From NCBI GenBank assembly GCA_963756025.1, contig CAVWMF010000006.1, positions 434,001-498,000 of the forward strand: a DNA stretch of 64,000 nucleotides, written 5' to 3'. Shown piece after piece: positions 8,477 through 18,005 of the stretch. The position numbers were made by a program, and so were the translations under genes. Under the pieces are notes generated by a model. That model saw only the letters and a program-made list of their open reading frames with translations. It did no database searches and was not told the DNA's origin. Each line of letters begins with the position of its first letter. Position 1 is the first letter of the stretch. Source of the stretch: Bog-473 sp963756025 (lineage in GTDB: Bacteria; Actinomycetota; Acidimicrobiia; Acidimicrobiales; RAAP-2).

Positions 8477-10120
8477 TCACGAACGACTGGACGGACGGCG
8501 GCAGGATTGAGCAGTTCCAAGTGGAGAAGCGCGGACGTAGATTCGAACGGTCTTGCGGATATCCACTCTGCACGCAAAGTGCTTGTACAGGTAGTCCACA
8601 TTGGCGTCGCTCAGACCTAAATCACCCCTTTCGAGTACCACTGCGTCGGAGTCCTCGATCCAACGGCCCATCACTCCTTGCAGGGTCTTGTCAGCGGAAA
8701 CCGACCGCGACGAAGTGACGCCGCCGTCCAGGACGCGCTCTTGCCCGAGCCAATCGATGACCTCAGGGCACCCGCTCACGTCAGATGTGAAGCGGTTGTC
8801 AAGAAGTGCAACCGTCGGATTCGCATAGAGGACGCACCCGCGAACAGGAATGGCGTCACTCATGGCATCACTGACCTGAGGTGCCACAGGAGCATCGAGC
8901 ACCTCGACGATCACCGCCCCCAACAGACATGTGACAGCGAGAGATGAGACGAACCACACGGTGAGTCCCGGCATGAAGAACGATCGCAGCGGGAAAGCAC
9001 GGCGGAGCGGATCTCTCAATCTGACCACGATCGCACTCAGGACGAGGGCAGCGAACGGGTCTATGAAACCCGAGTAGTGGTAGTAGTAGGTCGGGGACAT
9101 CAAAAGGGCCGCCGCAACGAAGAGCAGGCTCCACAAGGAAAGTCGTTCGAACGGCGTCCAGACCGGGAGGCTGCGTGCGCTCCAACAAATGAGCGCCGCC
9201 GCCGTACCCAACGTCACCAGGAGAGAAAGGACGCACAGCGCAATTCCACGGTGACCGACCGTGAGCGAGGACAATCCAGGAATCCCTGTGAGGTCAGCGA
9301 CCCTCTCGAGAAAAGGGAATCCGCCGGCATTGCGAACAGCTTGGGTGACGACGACCTGTTGGAAGAACGCACCCGGCGCTCCGACAATGAACACAAAGGT
9401 GCAGGACAGGAACCCGGCGATCGCTCCGCCGACCACCTTTCGCTGAGAAACGAACCCGGGGCGTGAAAGGACGATCAGTGCTGCGAAGAAAGGCAGTACG
9501 GCCCATACCTTGGTCGCGCCGGCAACCCCGAAGAACGCCCCCGACCACCAAAGTCGACGTGACGACACCGTGACCTCCTCCCCGTCCATGAGAAGGAGGA
9601 AGGCAACCAGACATGCCAGCACCAGAAACGGTTCGATGAGTATCGTCTGTGCGGAACGAATAGTGCCTTGACCGAACGCGACTGCTCCTGTGGCGACGAT
9701 TACCTGGATTGTCGAGCGCCGCCGTACCAGAGCGCCCACCATGACGACGTTGATGACACTGACGAGGTCCACGAAGGACCGTCCCGCTTCCATGGCCACG
9801 GCTGTGCCCGTCCAATTCGACAGTGCGGCAAAGGGAAGCATCCACATGGTGATCATCGGTGGCTGGATAAATGCGAAATCTCGGTAGGGCAATACACCGT
9901 GAGAGAGGTTTATCGATGCCCCCAGGTACACACCGTCGTCGTACTCGTCGATGGCCGAAAAGTGGCCGTGCCACAAGTACTGGAGAGTCAAGACGACTAG
10001 GGCAGCGGCGGCGACCCCGAGGATCACCTTCCAATTGCGGCGGAGACGCTCCTTTTCGGTGCCCCGTCCGCGGTCATCGCCGACGTCCCGACTGATCATT
10101 TCGCGCGCGTTGGTCAACAT
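8477..10120 (-). CDS. GT39/ArnT-like polytopic glycosyltransferase
   Basis: A 547-residue protein with about 11 hydrophobic segments and a large C-terminal soluble domain with Cys residues. The first loop after helix 1 carries an acidic cluster DEYDDGVYLGAS, placed like the catalytic Asp motif of GT-C lipid-linked sugar transferases (GT39, GT83, ArnT). It probably transfers a sugar from a polyprenyl-phosphate donor to a cell-envelope acceptor, facing the outside. No recognisable sugar-biosynthesis genes are adjacent. Neither in-frame ATG (10120 or 10099) has a strong ribosome-binding site, so the start is uncertain. Confidence 0.65.
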   Translation of the reverse strand: MLTNAREMISRDVGDDRGRGTEKERLRRNWKVILGVAAAALVVLTLQYLWHGHFSAIDEYDDGVYLGASINLSHGVLPYRDFAFIQPPMITMWMLPFAALSNWTGTAVAMEAGRSFVDLVSVINVVMVGALVRRRSTIQVIVATGAVAFGQGTIRSAQTILIEPFLVLACLVAFLLLMDGEEVTVSSRRLWWSGAFFGVAGATKVWAVLPFFAALIVLSRPGFVSQRKVVGGAIAGFLSCTFVFIVGAPGAFFQQVVVTQAVRNAGGFPFLERVADLTGIPGLSSLTVGHRGIALCVLSLLVTLGTAAALICWSARSLPVWTPFERLSLWSLLFVAAALLMSPTYYYHYSGFIDPFAALVLSAIVVRLRDPLRRAFPLRSFFMPGLTVWFVSSLAVTCLLGAVIVEVLDAPVAPQVSDAMSDAIPVRGCVLYANPTVALLDNRFTSDVSGCPEVIDWLGQERVLDGGVTSSRSVSADKTLQGVMGRWIEDSDAVVLERGDLGLSDANVDYLYKHFACRVDIRKTVRIYVRASPLGTAQSCRRPSSRS

Positions 10121-10166
10121 GTCGCAGCCACGCCTATCAACCGTGGGGCACCGCGAACGCTGGACC

Positions 10167-10697
10167 CTACGCCGTGACGTCTCGCCGGGTGAAGGCAGAG
10201 GCGGTCACCACGGCGACTCCGGCCAAATACAGTCCGCTGAGCACAACCGCCCGGGCAAATCCCGTCGTGGCGTTGGAATAACTACGGTACGAATCCCCTG
10301 AGCGGTGGAGCAAGCCGACGCGTTCCAAGATCGGCGCAATGGTGTCACTGTCGATTCCGCCGAGGCGGGCCAGTGCGAGGAGATTGTTCCGCCCGGTGAG
10401 CTGAGGATAGAAAGCTGGAGATTCGATCAACGCCCCCACCTCGTGCAAGCAGGTTTCCGGCTTGTCGAGATTCCCGTTGAGGACGGTCCCGCTGCCGGCA
10501 GAGGGGCGGATCAATCCGAGCAGCATCCGAATAGTCGTGGTCTTGCCCGCACCGTTGGGTCCGACGAACCCGCAGACCGAACCCTTGGGGATGTCAAGGT
10601 CCAGACCATCGACCACGGTCCGGTCACCGAAGCGTTTGGTAAGTCCCCTCGTGCAGACCGCCAGCTGGCCCCGGGCCAGAGGGTCGATATGGATCAC
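10167..10697 (-). pseudogene. Chimeric ABC exporter remnant: ATPase N-half joined to permease C-terminus
   Basis: The N-terminal about 125 residues are a normal drug/antibiotic-export ABC ATPase with Walker A (GPNGAGKTTT) and the following RMLLGLIRPSAG block. The frame continues to SYS, just where the LSGGQ-type signature should begin, and then changes to a hydrophobic segment ending FTRRDVTA. That ending is typical of the last transmembrane helix of an ABC-2 permease. Signature, Walker B, H-loop and most of the permease are missing, so the product cannot hydrolyse ATP in the usual way. The pattern indicates one in-frame deletion of roughly 1.2 kb across an ATPase-permease pair. GTG at 10697 is the likely original start; the frame is open further upstream, to 10910. 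Confidence 0.7.
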
Positions 10698-10760
10698 CCG
10701 TTGGACACTACGGAGCGAGCCGCGAGCGGACAATGCCCCGCGGGACGAAATGGACACTCG

Positions 10761-10784
10761 AGACTCATCCTTAGGGATGAGTCT
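10761..10784. other. Perfect 10-bp stem, 4-base loop hairpin
   Basis: AGACTCATCC and GGATGAGTCT flank the loop TTAG. The hairpin lies between the binding-protein gene and the ABC remnant, immediately upstream of the remnant on its coding strand. It could be a terminator stem, a processing site or an operator. Confidence 0.55.
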
Positions 10785-10797
10785 TCGCAGTACAGAA

Positions 10798-10847
10798 ACG
10801 ACACGTGCCCCATGAGGGGCTGACGCCCGACATGAGGCACGTGTCGT
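10798..10847 (-). terminator. Long stem-loop downstream of the binding-protein gene
   Basis: The 12-base arms ACGACACGTGCC and GGCACGTGTCGT enclose a 26-base loop containing a smaller GGGC/GCCC stem. It starts about 45 bases after the stop codon of the substrate-binding protein. There is no T-run, so a GC-rich intrinsic terminator or transcript-stabilising element is inferred. Confidence 0.5.
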
Positions 10848-10890
10848 GTTGACCCGATGAAGGGTCAGGTGGTTCTCGTTGTCGCTCGCC

Positions 10891-12114
10891 CTACGAGGCG
10901 GCCTTCTCACACACCGGCTTGAGGCCGTAGGGAGTCGAGTACTTGCCGTTCTTCAACAGGGCGTAGTACCAGCAGTCAACGGGGTGCGGCTTGCCGGCGG
11001 CGAAGGTCAGCGGCGGGGCCAGACCACCCAGGGTGTTGCCGTTCAAGGAGTCGAGGCCCTTGACGAGCTGGGCCGAGGTGGGATTCCCGTTCGCCCCGAG
11101 GTGCCCGGCTGCCGCGGCGGCCTGGAACATTTTGCCGGCCACCCAGGTCTCCATGGGCAGCTCGCCGTAGTTGACGTCCTTGAGGACGCTCGGGGCGTAC
11201 TTCTTGATGGCCGCGTTCATCGCCACGATCTGCGAGTTGCCCGTGGCGAAGTAGGGCAGGTTGGGCACGGTGAAGTACGTGGCCTGGTTGATGGCCGGGG
11301 TCGTGGTCAGGCTGGGCAGCAGGATTTCGCCGTCGATGACCACCTTGGGCTTGTAGCCCTGGGCGTAGCAGTCCTGGATGACCTTTTCGTCAACGGTCTG
11401 GGCGTCGGCCTCGAAGAGCACTGTTGCCCCGGCTTCCTTGGCTGCCAAGCACTGGGCGGTGTAGTTCGGTGCGCTGGCCGAAACCTCTTCGGTGGCGACG
11501 ACCTGGAGGTTGGCCGCCTTCGCTGCAGCTTGCAGCGGGGCGATCCCCTCTTGGCACTGGACGGCCTCGGCACAGTAGATCAGGGCGAACTTGGTCGCCT
11601 TGGCCTGCTTGACCGCGTCGATGATGCCGGCGAACAGCGAGTCCTCGGTCTGGCCCTCGGGGTAGAAGTCCGAGTTCAAGAAGTAGGGCTCGGCCGAGGT
11701 GTCCATGCCGACGACCGGCACGCCGGCCTGCTGCACGTAGCTGGCCCACACGGCGTCATTGTTGGACGCGTCGACGATGGCCGTCACGTGGTCGCTCTCG
11801 ACGAAGTTGTGCACGATGGTGGTCGACGTCGTCGGGTTGGAGTCGTCGTTCTCGTAGATGACGTCGATCTTGTGGCCGTTGATGCCCCCGGCCGCATTGA
11901 CCGATGAGGCCCAGGCCTTGTAGATGGGCGGCACGTCGACAACGGCCGCAGCCAGCGGACCGGTGCACCCGCAGACCAGGCCGATCTTGATCGGCGCCTT
12001 GGTCCCACTGGCCCCGGCTGCCTGGGGTGCCACCAACGCGGTGGTTGCCGCCAAGCCTCCGACCATCAGCAACATGGCCATCGCCGCGGCCCAGCTCCGT
12101 AAAATTCTCTTCAT
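10891..12114 (-). CDS. LivJ-type periplasmic substrate-binding protein (orphan)
   Basis: A 407-residue type I periplasmic-binding-fold protein. A signal peptide (KR, then a hydrophobic core to APQAAGA) is followed by PIKIGLVCGCTGPLAA, the usual first strand of branched-chain amino acid binding proteins. NAAGGINGHKIDVIYENDD is the family's conserved NA-GGINGR/HK-I block. Paired Cys residues in CGCTG and in the later loops may form disulfides. It should bind a small carboxylate, amide or amino acid outside the membrane. No LivH, LivM, LivG or LivF gene is in the window, so uptake must use a distant transporter or the protein acts as a sensor. GGGGGAG precedes the ATG. Confidence 0.85.
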   Translation of the reverse strand: MKRILRSWAAAMAMLLMVGGLAATTALVAPQAAGASGTKAPIKIGLVCGCTGPLAAAVVDVPPIYKAWASSVNAAGGINGHKIDVIYENDDSNPTTSTTIVHNFVESDHVTAIVDASNNDAVWASYVQQAGVPVVGMDTSAEPYFLNSDFYPEGQTEDSLFAGIIDAVKQAKATKFALIYCAEAVQCQEGIAPLQAAAKAANLQVVATEEVSASAPNYTAQCLAAKEAGATVLFEADAQTVDEKVIQDCYAQGYKPKVVIDGEILLPSLTTTPAINQATYFTVPNLPYFATGNSQIVAMNAAIKKYAPSVLKDVNYGELPMETWVAGKMFQAAAAAGHLGANGNPTSAQLVKGLDSLNGNTLGGLAPPLTFAAGKPHPVDCWYYALLKNGKYSTPYGLKPVCEKAAS

Positions 12115-12476
12115 GAGTGCTCCCCCGTTATCTTTCAGTTACATGAACATTGTGTGTCTACCACAAGTCGACGTCAATGTCGAGGCTCCCTCCCTCAGGG
12201 CGGTCCGTCCGGACCGCCGCTCAATCAGCGGCGCAAGCCGCCCCACCGCCCGAGACGCCCGATGACCAGCAGAAACGGGGGTGTACGGGTGGTCCGCAGC
12301 CCTCGGTCGGCCGTCCGTTGGTCGGAGATGGGCGTGAGAAATTCGGCAATCGCAGTCTGGGCGGTCCATGACACGGATATGAACGTCGCTCCCACGTCGC
12401 AGGCGGCGGACACGCCTGCGCCACCGGGCCCAGGCACGGGCCCGGGGATACTGTCCCCCTCGAAGAGGAGGGTGAC
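12115..12476. other. Divergent intergenic region with stacked hairpins, no gene
   Basis: 362 bases between the binding-protein gene and the crotonase gene. It holds a hairpin at 12199-12218 (9-base arms GGCGGTCCG/CGGACCGCC, 2-base loop) that overlaps a second one at 12216-12232 (GCCGCT/AGCGGC). A third is at 12424-12445 (CCGGGCCC/GGGCCCGG, 6-base loop), ending 31 bases before the crotonase start. The first two are mutually exclusive. No coding frame here is convincing. Confidence 0.6.
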
Positions 12477-13320
12477 ATGGCCACCGACATGGACGCTTGG
12501 GCCCAGGCAGGGCTGATCTACGAACTCTCCGAGGGCGTCGCGTGGCTGCGCCTCAACCGCCCCCAACGTCGTAATGCCATGGACCACTACCCCGGCGGCC
12601 AGGGCCCGCACGGGATGGGCCTGCGCGATGCACTCCTCGAAGCCATCCGCAACGTGACCGAGGACAAGGCGGTGAAGGTGGCCGTGATCACGGGCAATGG
12701 GTCGGTGTTCTCGGCCGGTGCCGACCTCAAGACCGAGGCCATTGAAATCGAACCGGACCGGAGACGCTCTCCGACTGTCGCCCGCGACGACGGTCTTCTC
12801 TACGGCTGGTACCGCCTCCTCGAATCGATCTGGCGCAGTGAGACACCGTTCATCGCCGCCGTCAACGGCCCGGCCATCGGGGGCGGTTGCCAGCTCGCCC
12901 TGGCATGCGATCTGATCTACGCGTCCGAAACGGCCAGCTTCTGGGAGATCTTCGCCCGGATCGGCCTTCCGCTCGAGGGCGGCGCCGCCTGGCTCTTGAC
13001 GAGGTCCCTCAGCCTTCCGCTGGCCAAGGAGATGGCCCTGTTGAGTGAGCCTCTCGAGCGCGAGGCAGGCCGTCGAGTGGCGGCTGATCAACGGGTGCGT
13101 GCCGGCCGACGAGCTCGAGTCGGTGGCGGCCGGGGTGGCCCGGAAACTGGCGACATTGGGCGCCCCCTCGAAGGGTCCGGCCGCGTCCGGGGAGCGGCGC
13201 GACGTGAGCGCCCGCCTGGGGCACATCAAGGGTCAGTTGAATGCCGCATGGGAGCAGACGATGTGGCAGACGTTCCGCGAGGAAGCGACCCTGCTCAACC
13301 TGCCGGCCGGCGATCTTTGA
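12477..13320 (+). pseudogene. Enoyl-CoA hydratase/isomerase, frameshifted
   Basis: A crotonase-superfamily protein of about 280 residues. The first frame carries YELSEGVAWLRLNRPQRRNAM, then FSAGADLK (first oxyanion-hole block) and NGPAIGGGCQLALACDLIYAS (second block). It reads correctly to SEPL near 13055. The expected continuation SARQAVEWRLINGCVPADEL is found only after skipping one base, and then runs to TGA at 13318-13320. Reading on in the first frame gives non-homologous sequence. It would hydrate or isomerise an enoyl-CoA in a beta-oxidation-like route. A GAGGAGGGTG ribosome-binding site precedes the ATG. Both halves are well conserved, so a one-base sequence error is as likely as real inactivation. 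Confidence 0.75.
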
Positions 13321-13356
13321 GGACCGTGACGCACCGGTCCGGCGCCGTCACGCCGA

Positions 13357-15123
13357 TCACAGATCCAGCACGAGGTCATCGCGGGGTCGTGCGCAGCAGA
13401 TGTACACGCTTCCCTCGGCCGCTGGTTCCACCGGGTCGGGGCTGTAATCGACATCGCCCGCGATAAGGGTCGTCTCGCAGGTCTGGCAGACGCCGGTGCG
13501 GCACGACCAGCGGACGGGTACGTCGCAGGATTCGGCGAGTTCGAGCAGGGTGCCGTAATCGCTGCTCCATGGGATCAGGAGATCGCTGCGGGCGAACGCG
13601 ATCGTCGGTCCGTGCCCCGGTTGGCCGGCGGGTGGGTGGGGCGCTCGCGCCGGTGTCGCGGCGATCCCCGGCGTCTGAGGCGCTGCGGGCCCGAACACTT
13701 CGGTGTGGACGCGGGACGCATCGAACCCCAGGGCGGCCAGGCCTGCGCTGATGTCATCCATGAAGCCTGTGGGGCCGCAGAGGTACGCCTGGGCCTCTGG
13801 AGGGGGATGCAGTGCGGCGAGCAGGGACGAGGTGAGGCGTCCTGCGCTGTCGAAGTCGCGGCCTTCGACGTCGTCGGTACCGGGTTGGCTGTAATACACG
13901 TGGGACCGGATCTTCGGTAGCGAGGCCAGCAGGGCACGCGCCTCGGCGGCGAACGGGTGCTCATGGCCGTCGCGTGCGCCGAAGAGCCACCAGACCTCCC
14001 GGTCGGAACGCTTCTGCGCGAGCTCTTGCAGCATGGCGAGGACGGGTGTGGCGCCGATCCCGGCGCTGATCAGCAGGACGGGCGCATGCGACTGGTCGAG
14101 GATGAACGCGCCGCGGGGTGCGGCGATGTCGAGCTGGTCGCCGACGGCGAGACGGGTGTGCAGATAGCCACTGGCGACGCCGTCGCGTTCGAGCTTGACG
14201 GTGACCCGGTAGTAGTCCGCCCCCGGCGGCCCCGAGAGTGAGTAGTTGCGCAGCACGGCGCGCTGCCCCTTGTCGGGCTGGACCCGCAGGGTGAGGTACT
14301 GGCCGGGGCGGGCCGCCGGCAGAGGAGTCCCCGTGGGGTCTTCGAGGCGTAACGAGATGGCCGAGTCGCTTTCGCGCGTGATGGCGGTGACGGTCACCGG
14401 GCGAAAGCCCTGCCACGCCGGCGGCGGGCTCGTCGTGGCCAGACCTGCGTTGCCGCTGCCCGGTTCCTCGTTCAGCAGCGACCGGAACGAGCTCTGCCAA
14501 CCGGGGCTGAGAGCGGGGACCCGGAGGGCGCGGAGGAGCCCTTGGCGTGTGTGCCCGGGGAGGTAGAGCAGCGCGTCGACGTCGGCGACCGTCATCTGTT
14601 CGGGTCCCGAGGAGAGCTTGCTGATCATGTCCCCCGCCTGTACGTCGCCCTCTTCGATCACCCGGAAGTAGAAGCCCGGTCGGTGATGTGAGACGAGCAA
14701 CGCCGGAATCTGCGGATCATTCATGCGGATCCCGACCCGATAGCAGGTGACGCGGGGTTGCGTGACCTCGAAGACGGCGTTGCCGATCCGGTAGCGATCG
14801 CCTATGCACACCTCATCGTCGGCGAGGCCGTCCACCGTGAAGTTCTCGCCGAACTGTCCGTACACGAAGTCGTCCCGTCCAAGCTCGTGTTCCCAGTAGC
14901 GGTACGAGTCGAGCTGGTACACGAAGACCGCTCGCTGCTCGCCGCCATGGCCGGCCAGATCGCCTTGGCCATCGCCCTCGACGTTGAGTTTGCCCACCCG
15001 GCGGGGGCCCGCCACAGGATCCTTGAAGACCCCCGTGAAAACGGTCCTCCCCTGCCAGGGCACGTCCTTCGGCAAGCCGACGTTGACCGACACCAACGTT
15101 CCGGCGGGCTGGTCGCGGCGCAA
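13357..15123 (-). CDS. MOSC (YiiM-like) - ferredoxin reductase - 2Fe-2S fusion protein
   Basis: A 588-residue three-domain protein. Residues 1 to about 215 are a YiiM-type MOSC domain (SVNVGLP start, QRAVFVYQLDSY, FGENFTVDGL, CYRVGIRM), which in related proteins handles the molybdenum cofactor in N-hydroxylated substrate reduction. About 240-470 is a flavin/NAD(P)H ferredoxin-reductase-like module (RNYSLSGPPG, ISAGIGATPVLAML, YLCGPTGFM). About 500-588 is a plant-type 2Fe-2S domain with Cys541, Cys546, Cys549 and Cys577/578. The order suggests NAD(P)H to flavin to 2Fe-2S to a Moco site in one chain. The start appears to be TTG at 15123, which is not certain. The gene follows the GH15 gene by 48 bases in the same direction. 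Confidence 0.85.
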   Translation of the reverse strand: MRRDQPAGTLVSVNVGLPKDVPWQGRTVFTGVFKDPVAGPRRVGKLNVEGDGQGDLAGHGGEQRAVFVYQLDSYRYWEHELGRDDFVYGQFGENFTVDGLADDEVCIGDRYRIGNAVFEVTQPRVTCYRVGIRMNDPQIPALLVSHHRPGFYFRVIEEGDVQAGDMISKLSSGPEQMTVADVDALLYLPGHTRQGLLRALRVPALSPGWQSSFRSLLNEEPGSGNAGLATTSPPPAWQGFRPVTVTAITRESDSAISLRLEDPTGTPLPAARPGQYLTLRVQPDKGQRAVLRNYSLSGPPGADYYRVTVKLERDGVASGYLHTRLAVGDQLDIAAPRGAFILDQSHAPVLLISAGIGATPVLAMLQELAQKRSDREVWWLFGARDGHEHPFAAEARALLASLPKIRSHVYYSQPGTDDVEGRDFDSAGRLTSSLLAALHPPPEAQAYLCGPTGFMDDISAGLAALGFDASRVHTEVFGPAAPQTPGIAATPARAPHPPAGQPGHGPTIAFARSDLLIPWSSDYGTLLELAESCDVPVRWSCRTGVCQTCETTLIAGDVDYSPDPVEPAAEGSVYICCARPRDDLVLDL

Positions 15124-15171
15124 CCCCCTCGGGTTGTCTGTCGCGGGCGACCGCAGGGGCGGGAACTCCGC

Positions 15172-17103
15172 TCAAACCGGAGGTTGATCCGACGGGCCCG
15201 ACGCATCGGGCGCACTTGCCACGGGCGCTTCCGGTCGCAGTTCGCTCTGCGAAATGGCCCAGGCCGCGTTGACGAGCCCGATGTGGCTGAAGGCCTGGGG
15301 GAAATTGCCCAGCAGTTCTCCGTTGACGGGATCGACCTCCTCGGAGAGCAGGCCGACGTCGTTGACGAAGGTGGCGGCACGTTCGAAGACCGTGCGGGCC
15401 CGAGCCGTTTCTCCGGCGCCGGCGAGGGCTTGGGCCAGCCAGAAGGTACACAGCAGGAACGTGCCTTCTTCACCCTCGAGCCCGTCCTGGGCGCGATAGC
15501 GGTAGACAAGTCCGCGTGCATCGGTAAGACGTTCTTCGGTCGCCTTGATCGTGGCCAGCACTCTCGGCTCGTCAGCGGGGAGGAATCCGACGAGTGGGAG
15601 CATCAGATTGGAAGCATCGAGGTCGTCCGAGCCGAAGGACTGGGTGAAGGCACTCGCCGTGTCGCTCCACCCTCTGGTGAGGATCGCCTCACGAATGTCG
15701 CCCTGGGTCTTCTTCCATACGTCGACCCGGTCCGAGGCGCCGAGGGGCTCGGCCAGAGCCACGGCGCGGTCGAGGGCCACCCAGCACATCAGCTTGGAGT
15801 ACAAGAAGTCGCGGGGCTCGCCCCGAACCTCCCACAACCCTTGGTCCTTCTCCTGCCAGCGGCGGGCGGCGGTGTCGGCCAGTTCGACGAAGAAGCGTCG
15901 TGTCGCCGGGGCCAGATCGGGGCTCCCGCCCCACTTGTCGGGAGCGGCCATGGGCCCGACCCGCGAGGTGTTGTCGAAGATGTGGTCCGAGAGGCGGTAC
16001 ACGGCGCTGAGCAATTCGCCGTAGACGTCGAGTTGGCGCTGTTTCCAGGCTCCGTTGCCGACGCGCACGGGTGCAGAGTTTCGCCAGCCCTCCAAGTCCG
16101 GCAGCTCCCGCTCGGTCAGGTCCTGTTCGCCCCCGATGCCGAACATGATCTGCAGATCGCCGCCCCGGTCGAGCGAGCCGGCCGCAGAGGAGGTGACGTA
16201 ATCGAAGAACTGATTGGCCTCGTCCGGACAGGCCGCGACCCAAAGAGCCTCGATCGTGAAGGAAGCATCCCGGACCCAGGCGTAGCGGTAGTCCCAGTTT
16301 CGGGCGCCCCCCACCACCTCCGGCAGCGACGTCGTCGCCGCTGCGCAAATGGCGCCGGTGGGTGCGAAGGACAGCGACTGGAGCACGCGTCCGCTGTGGT
16401 GCACCAGGTCCCGCCACGGTCCCACGTAGGCCTGGTGCAGCTCCGACCACGACTCCCACGCCGAGACGGTGTCGTCGATCCGTGCGTCTATCTCGGGCTG
16501 GCTCCAGACCTTGGCTGCTCCGGTCTCGGCCCGTTTGCTGTGATGCAAGGCGAAGCCGGCGCTCTCGCCGCGACGCAGCTCGAGGCGACCCGAGGCCACC
16601 GACCGGTTGACGGTCAATACCACGGGAGAAGAGAGGACCAGCGCGTCCGCTCCGCCGAACGCGGCCACCCCGCCGTCGACGACATCGAGCAGGGGGTGGA
16701 CCACCCCGTACTCGGGGCGCGGGGCATACTCCAGGGACAACTCGACTTCTCCCTCGACGCACGTCGCACGTCGCAGCAGGAGATGGGGAGCACCCTGGCC
16801 GAGCTCGTGCCCCCGATTGCCTTCGCCCATGGCGAGGGCGTCGGTGATCGCGACCGTCCCCGTGGGCGTCCGGATGGTGGACTCCAGCACCATGGTGCGG
16901 TCGAGGTAGCGACGGGTCACTTCCGTGGCGCCCGTGGCCCGGATCGACCAGTGGCCCGCGGCGTCACCCAGGAGGCAACCGAGGATCGAGGGGCTGTCGA
17001 AGCGCGGGAAGCACAACCAGTCGACGGACCCGTCCCGGCTCACCAGCGCAGCGCTGTGACGATCCGAAAGAAGCGCATAGTCGGCAATGGGAGTCGTGCT
17101 CAT
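15172..17103 (-). CDS. Glycoside hydrolase family 15 (glucoamylase/trehalase-like)
   Basis: A 643-residue soluble GH15 enzyme. The N-terminal beta-sandwich begins PIADYALLSDRHSAALVSRDGSVDWLCFPRFDSPS, the standard opening of this family. The alpha/alpha-barrel carries RNWDYRYAWVRDASF (substrate-binding and catalytic region) and ends with GNFPQAFSHIGLVNAAW. The family length of about 600-670 residues is matched. Actinobacterial members of this subgroup include an alpha,alpha-trehalase as well as glucan hydrolases, so trehalose or maltooligosaccharide breakdown in the cytoplasm is the best guess. AAGGAG sits five bases before the ATG. Confidence 0.88.
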   Translation of the reverse strand: MSTTPIADYALLSDRHSAALVSRDGSVDWLCFPRFDSPSILGCLLGDAAGHWSIRATGATEVTRRYLDRTMVLESTIRTPTGTVAITDALAMGEGNRGHELGQGAPHLLLRRATCVEGEVELSLEYAPRPEYGVVHPLLDVVDGGVAAFGGADALVLSSPVVLTVNRSVASGRLELRRGESAGFALHHSKRAETGAAKVWSQPEIDARIDDTVSAWESWSELHQAYVGPWRDLVHHSGRVLQSLSFAPTGAICAAATTSLPEVVGGARNWDYRYAWVRDASFTIEALWVAACPDEANQFFDYVTSSAAGSLDRGGDLQIMFGIGGEQDLTERELPDLEGWRNSAPVRVGNGAWKQRQLDVYGELLSAVYRLSDHIFDNTSRVGPMAAPDKWGGSPDLAPATRRFFVELADTAARRWQEKDQGLWEVRGEPRDFLYSKLMCWVALDRAVALAEPLGASDRVDVWKKTQGDIREAILTRGWSDTASAFTQSFGSDDLDASNLMLPLVGFLPADEPRVLATIKATEERLTDARGLVYRYRAQDGLEGEEGTFLLCTFWLAQALAGAGETARARTVFERAATFVNDVGLLSEEVDPVNGELLGNFPQAFSHIGLVNAAWAISQSELRPEAPVASAPDASGPSDQPPV

Positions 17104-17352
17104 AGGAGCTCCTTCGCCCGCACATCACGGGATCCGTTACCTGGCAGCACCGGGTGGAGCATCGGGTCCGTCCATCGTGTCGCAGACCCGGGCCATCACA
17201 CGGAGGTGATCAGCGTAGCCAGCCCCGAAAGGCGGGGGCCAGGATGAGACCTTCCGGTGGTGACGGCGAGCTGGAAGCGGGAGGTGACGTGGCGGTCGCC
17301 AAGGATTACCTTGAGGGTTTGCGCCTGTGTGGCGACGAAGAAGGGGTGATCC

Positions 17353-17956
17353 ATGAGATCCGACATCAGACCCGGCAGCATCTTCCCCGATTACTCCCTG
17401 CCGGACCACACCGACACGGTGCGCACGACTGAGCGAGCTCCAGGGCGACGACCCGCTGGTCCTCACGCTGGCGCGTGGCAACTATTGCCCGAAGGAGCAC
17501 CAGCAGCACCTGGAGCTCGCGGCGAACTACTCGAAGATCGCCGTCGCCTACACGCAGATCGTCACCATCTCGACCGATGACCACCACACGACACAAGAGT
17601 TCCGCGCCTCGGTGGGCGCCCAGTGGACCTTCCTCTCGGATCCGGGGCGGACGATGCAAAAGGACCTCGACATTCAGGAGTACACCGATCCCGAGCACGA
17701 CCCGATGATCCCCCACACCCTGGTGCTCAAACCGGGACTCGTCGTGCACAGCATCTACGACGGCTACTGGTTCTGGGGACGCCCGTCGTTCTACGAATTG
17801 TGGCGCGACCTGCGCGCTGCATCGAGCGAGATCCGCCCCGATTGGGACCTGAGCAAACCGGGACTCCGGGAGGCCTGGGGTGCAGGTGATTACTCGAACT
17901 TTCACGGATGGAACAAGCGGGCTCCCCAGTCGGCGCCGTCGTCCTATGAGTCCTGA
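17353..17956 (+). pseudogene. Peroxiredoxin-like (AhpC/TSA fold) protein, frameshifted
   Basis: The N-terminal frame reads IRPGSIFPDYSLPDHTDTVRT, the first strand of a thioredoxin-fold redoxin. At about 17428 one extra base breaks the frame. The continuation LSELQGDDPLVLTLARGNYCPKEHQQ resumes the redoxin core, with a single Cys in the place of the peroxidatic Cys (RGNYCPKE). It continues through ISTDDHH, FLSDPGRTMQKDLDI and a C-terminal tail ending HGWNKRAP. Together these give about 200 residues, a normal length. The expected role is thiol-dependent peroxide or disulfide reduction. It is co-directional with the nitronate monooxygenase gene 49 bases downstream. Confidence 0.65.
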
Positions 17957-18005
17957 CGCCACGTGGAGGTTCGACGCCGGCGCAGGGAGCCGGAGCGAAA
18001 GGTAG

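Noticed and set aside
14758..17247. 829-codon plus-strand open frame opposite the MOSC fusion and GH15 genes
   Set aside because: Both minus-strand proteins have complete recognised domains; the plus frame is open only because of high GC at third codon positions.
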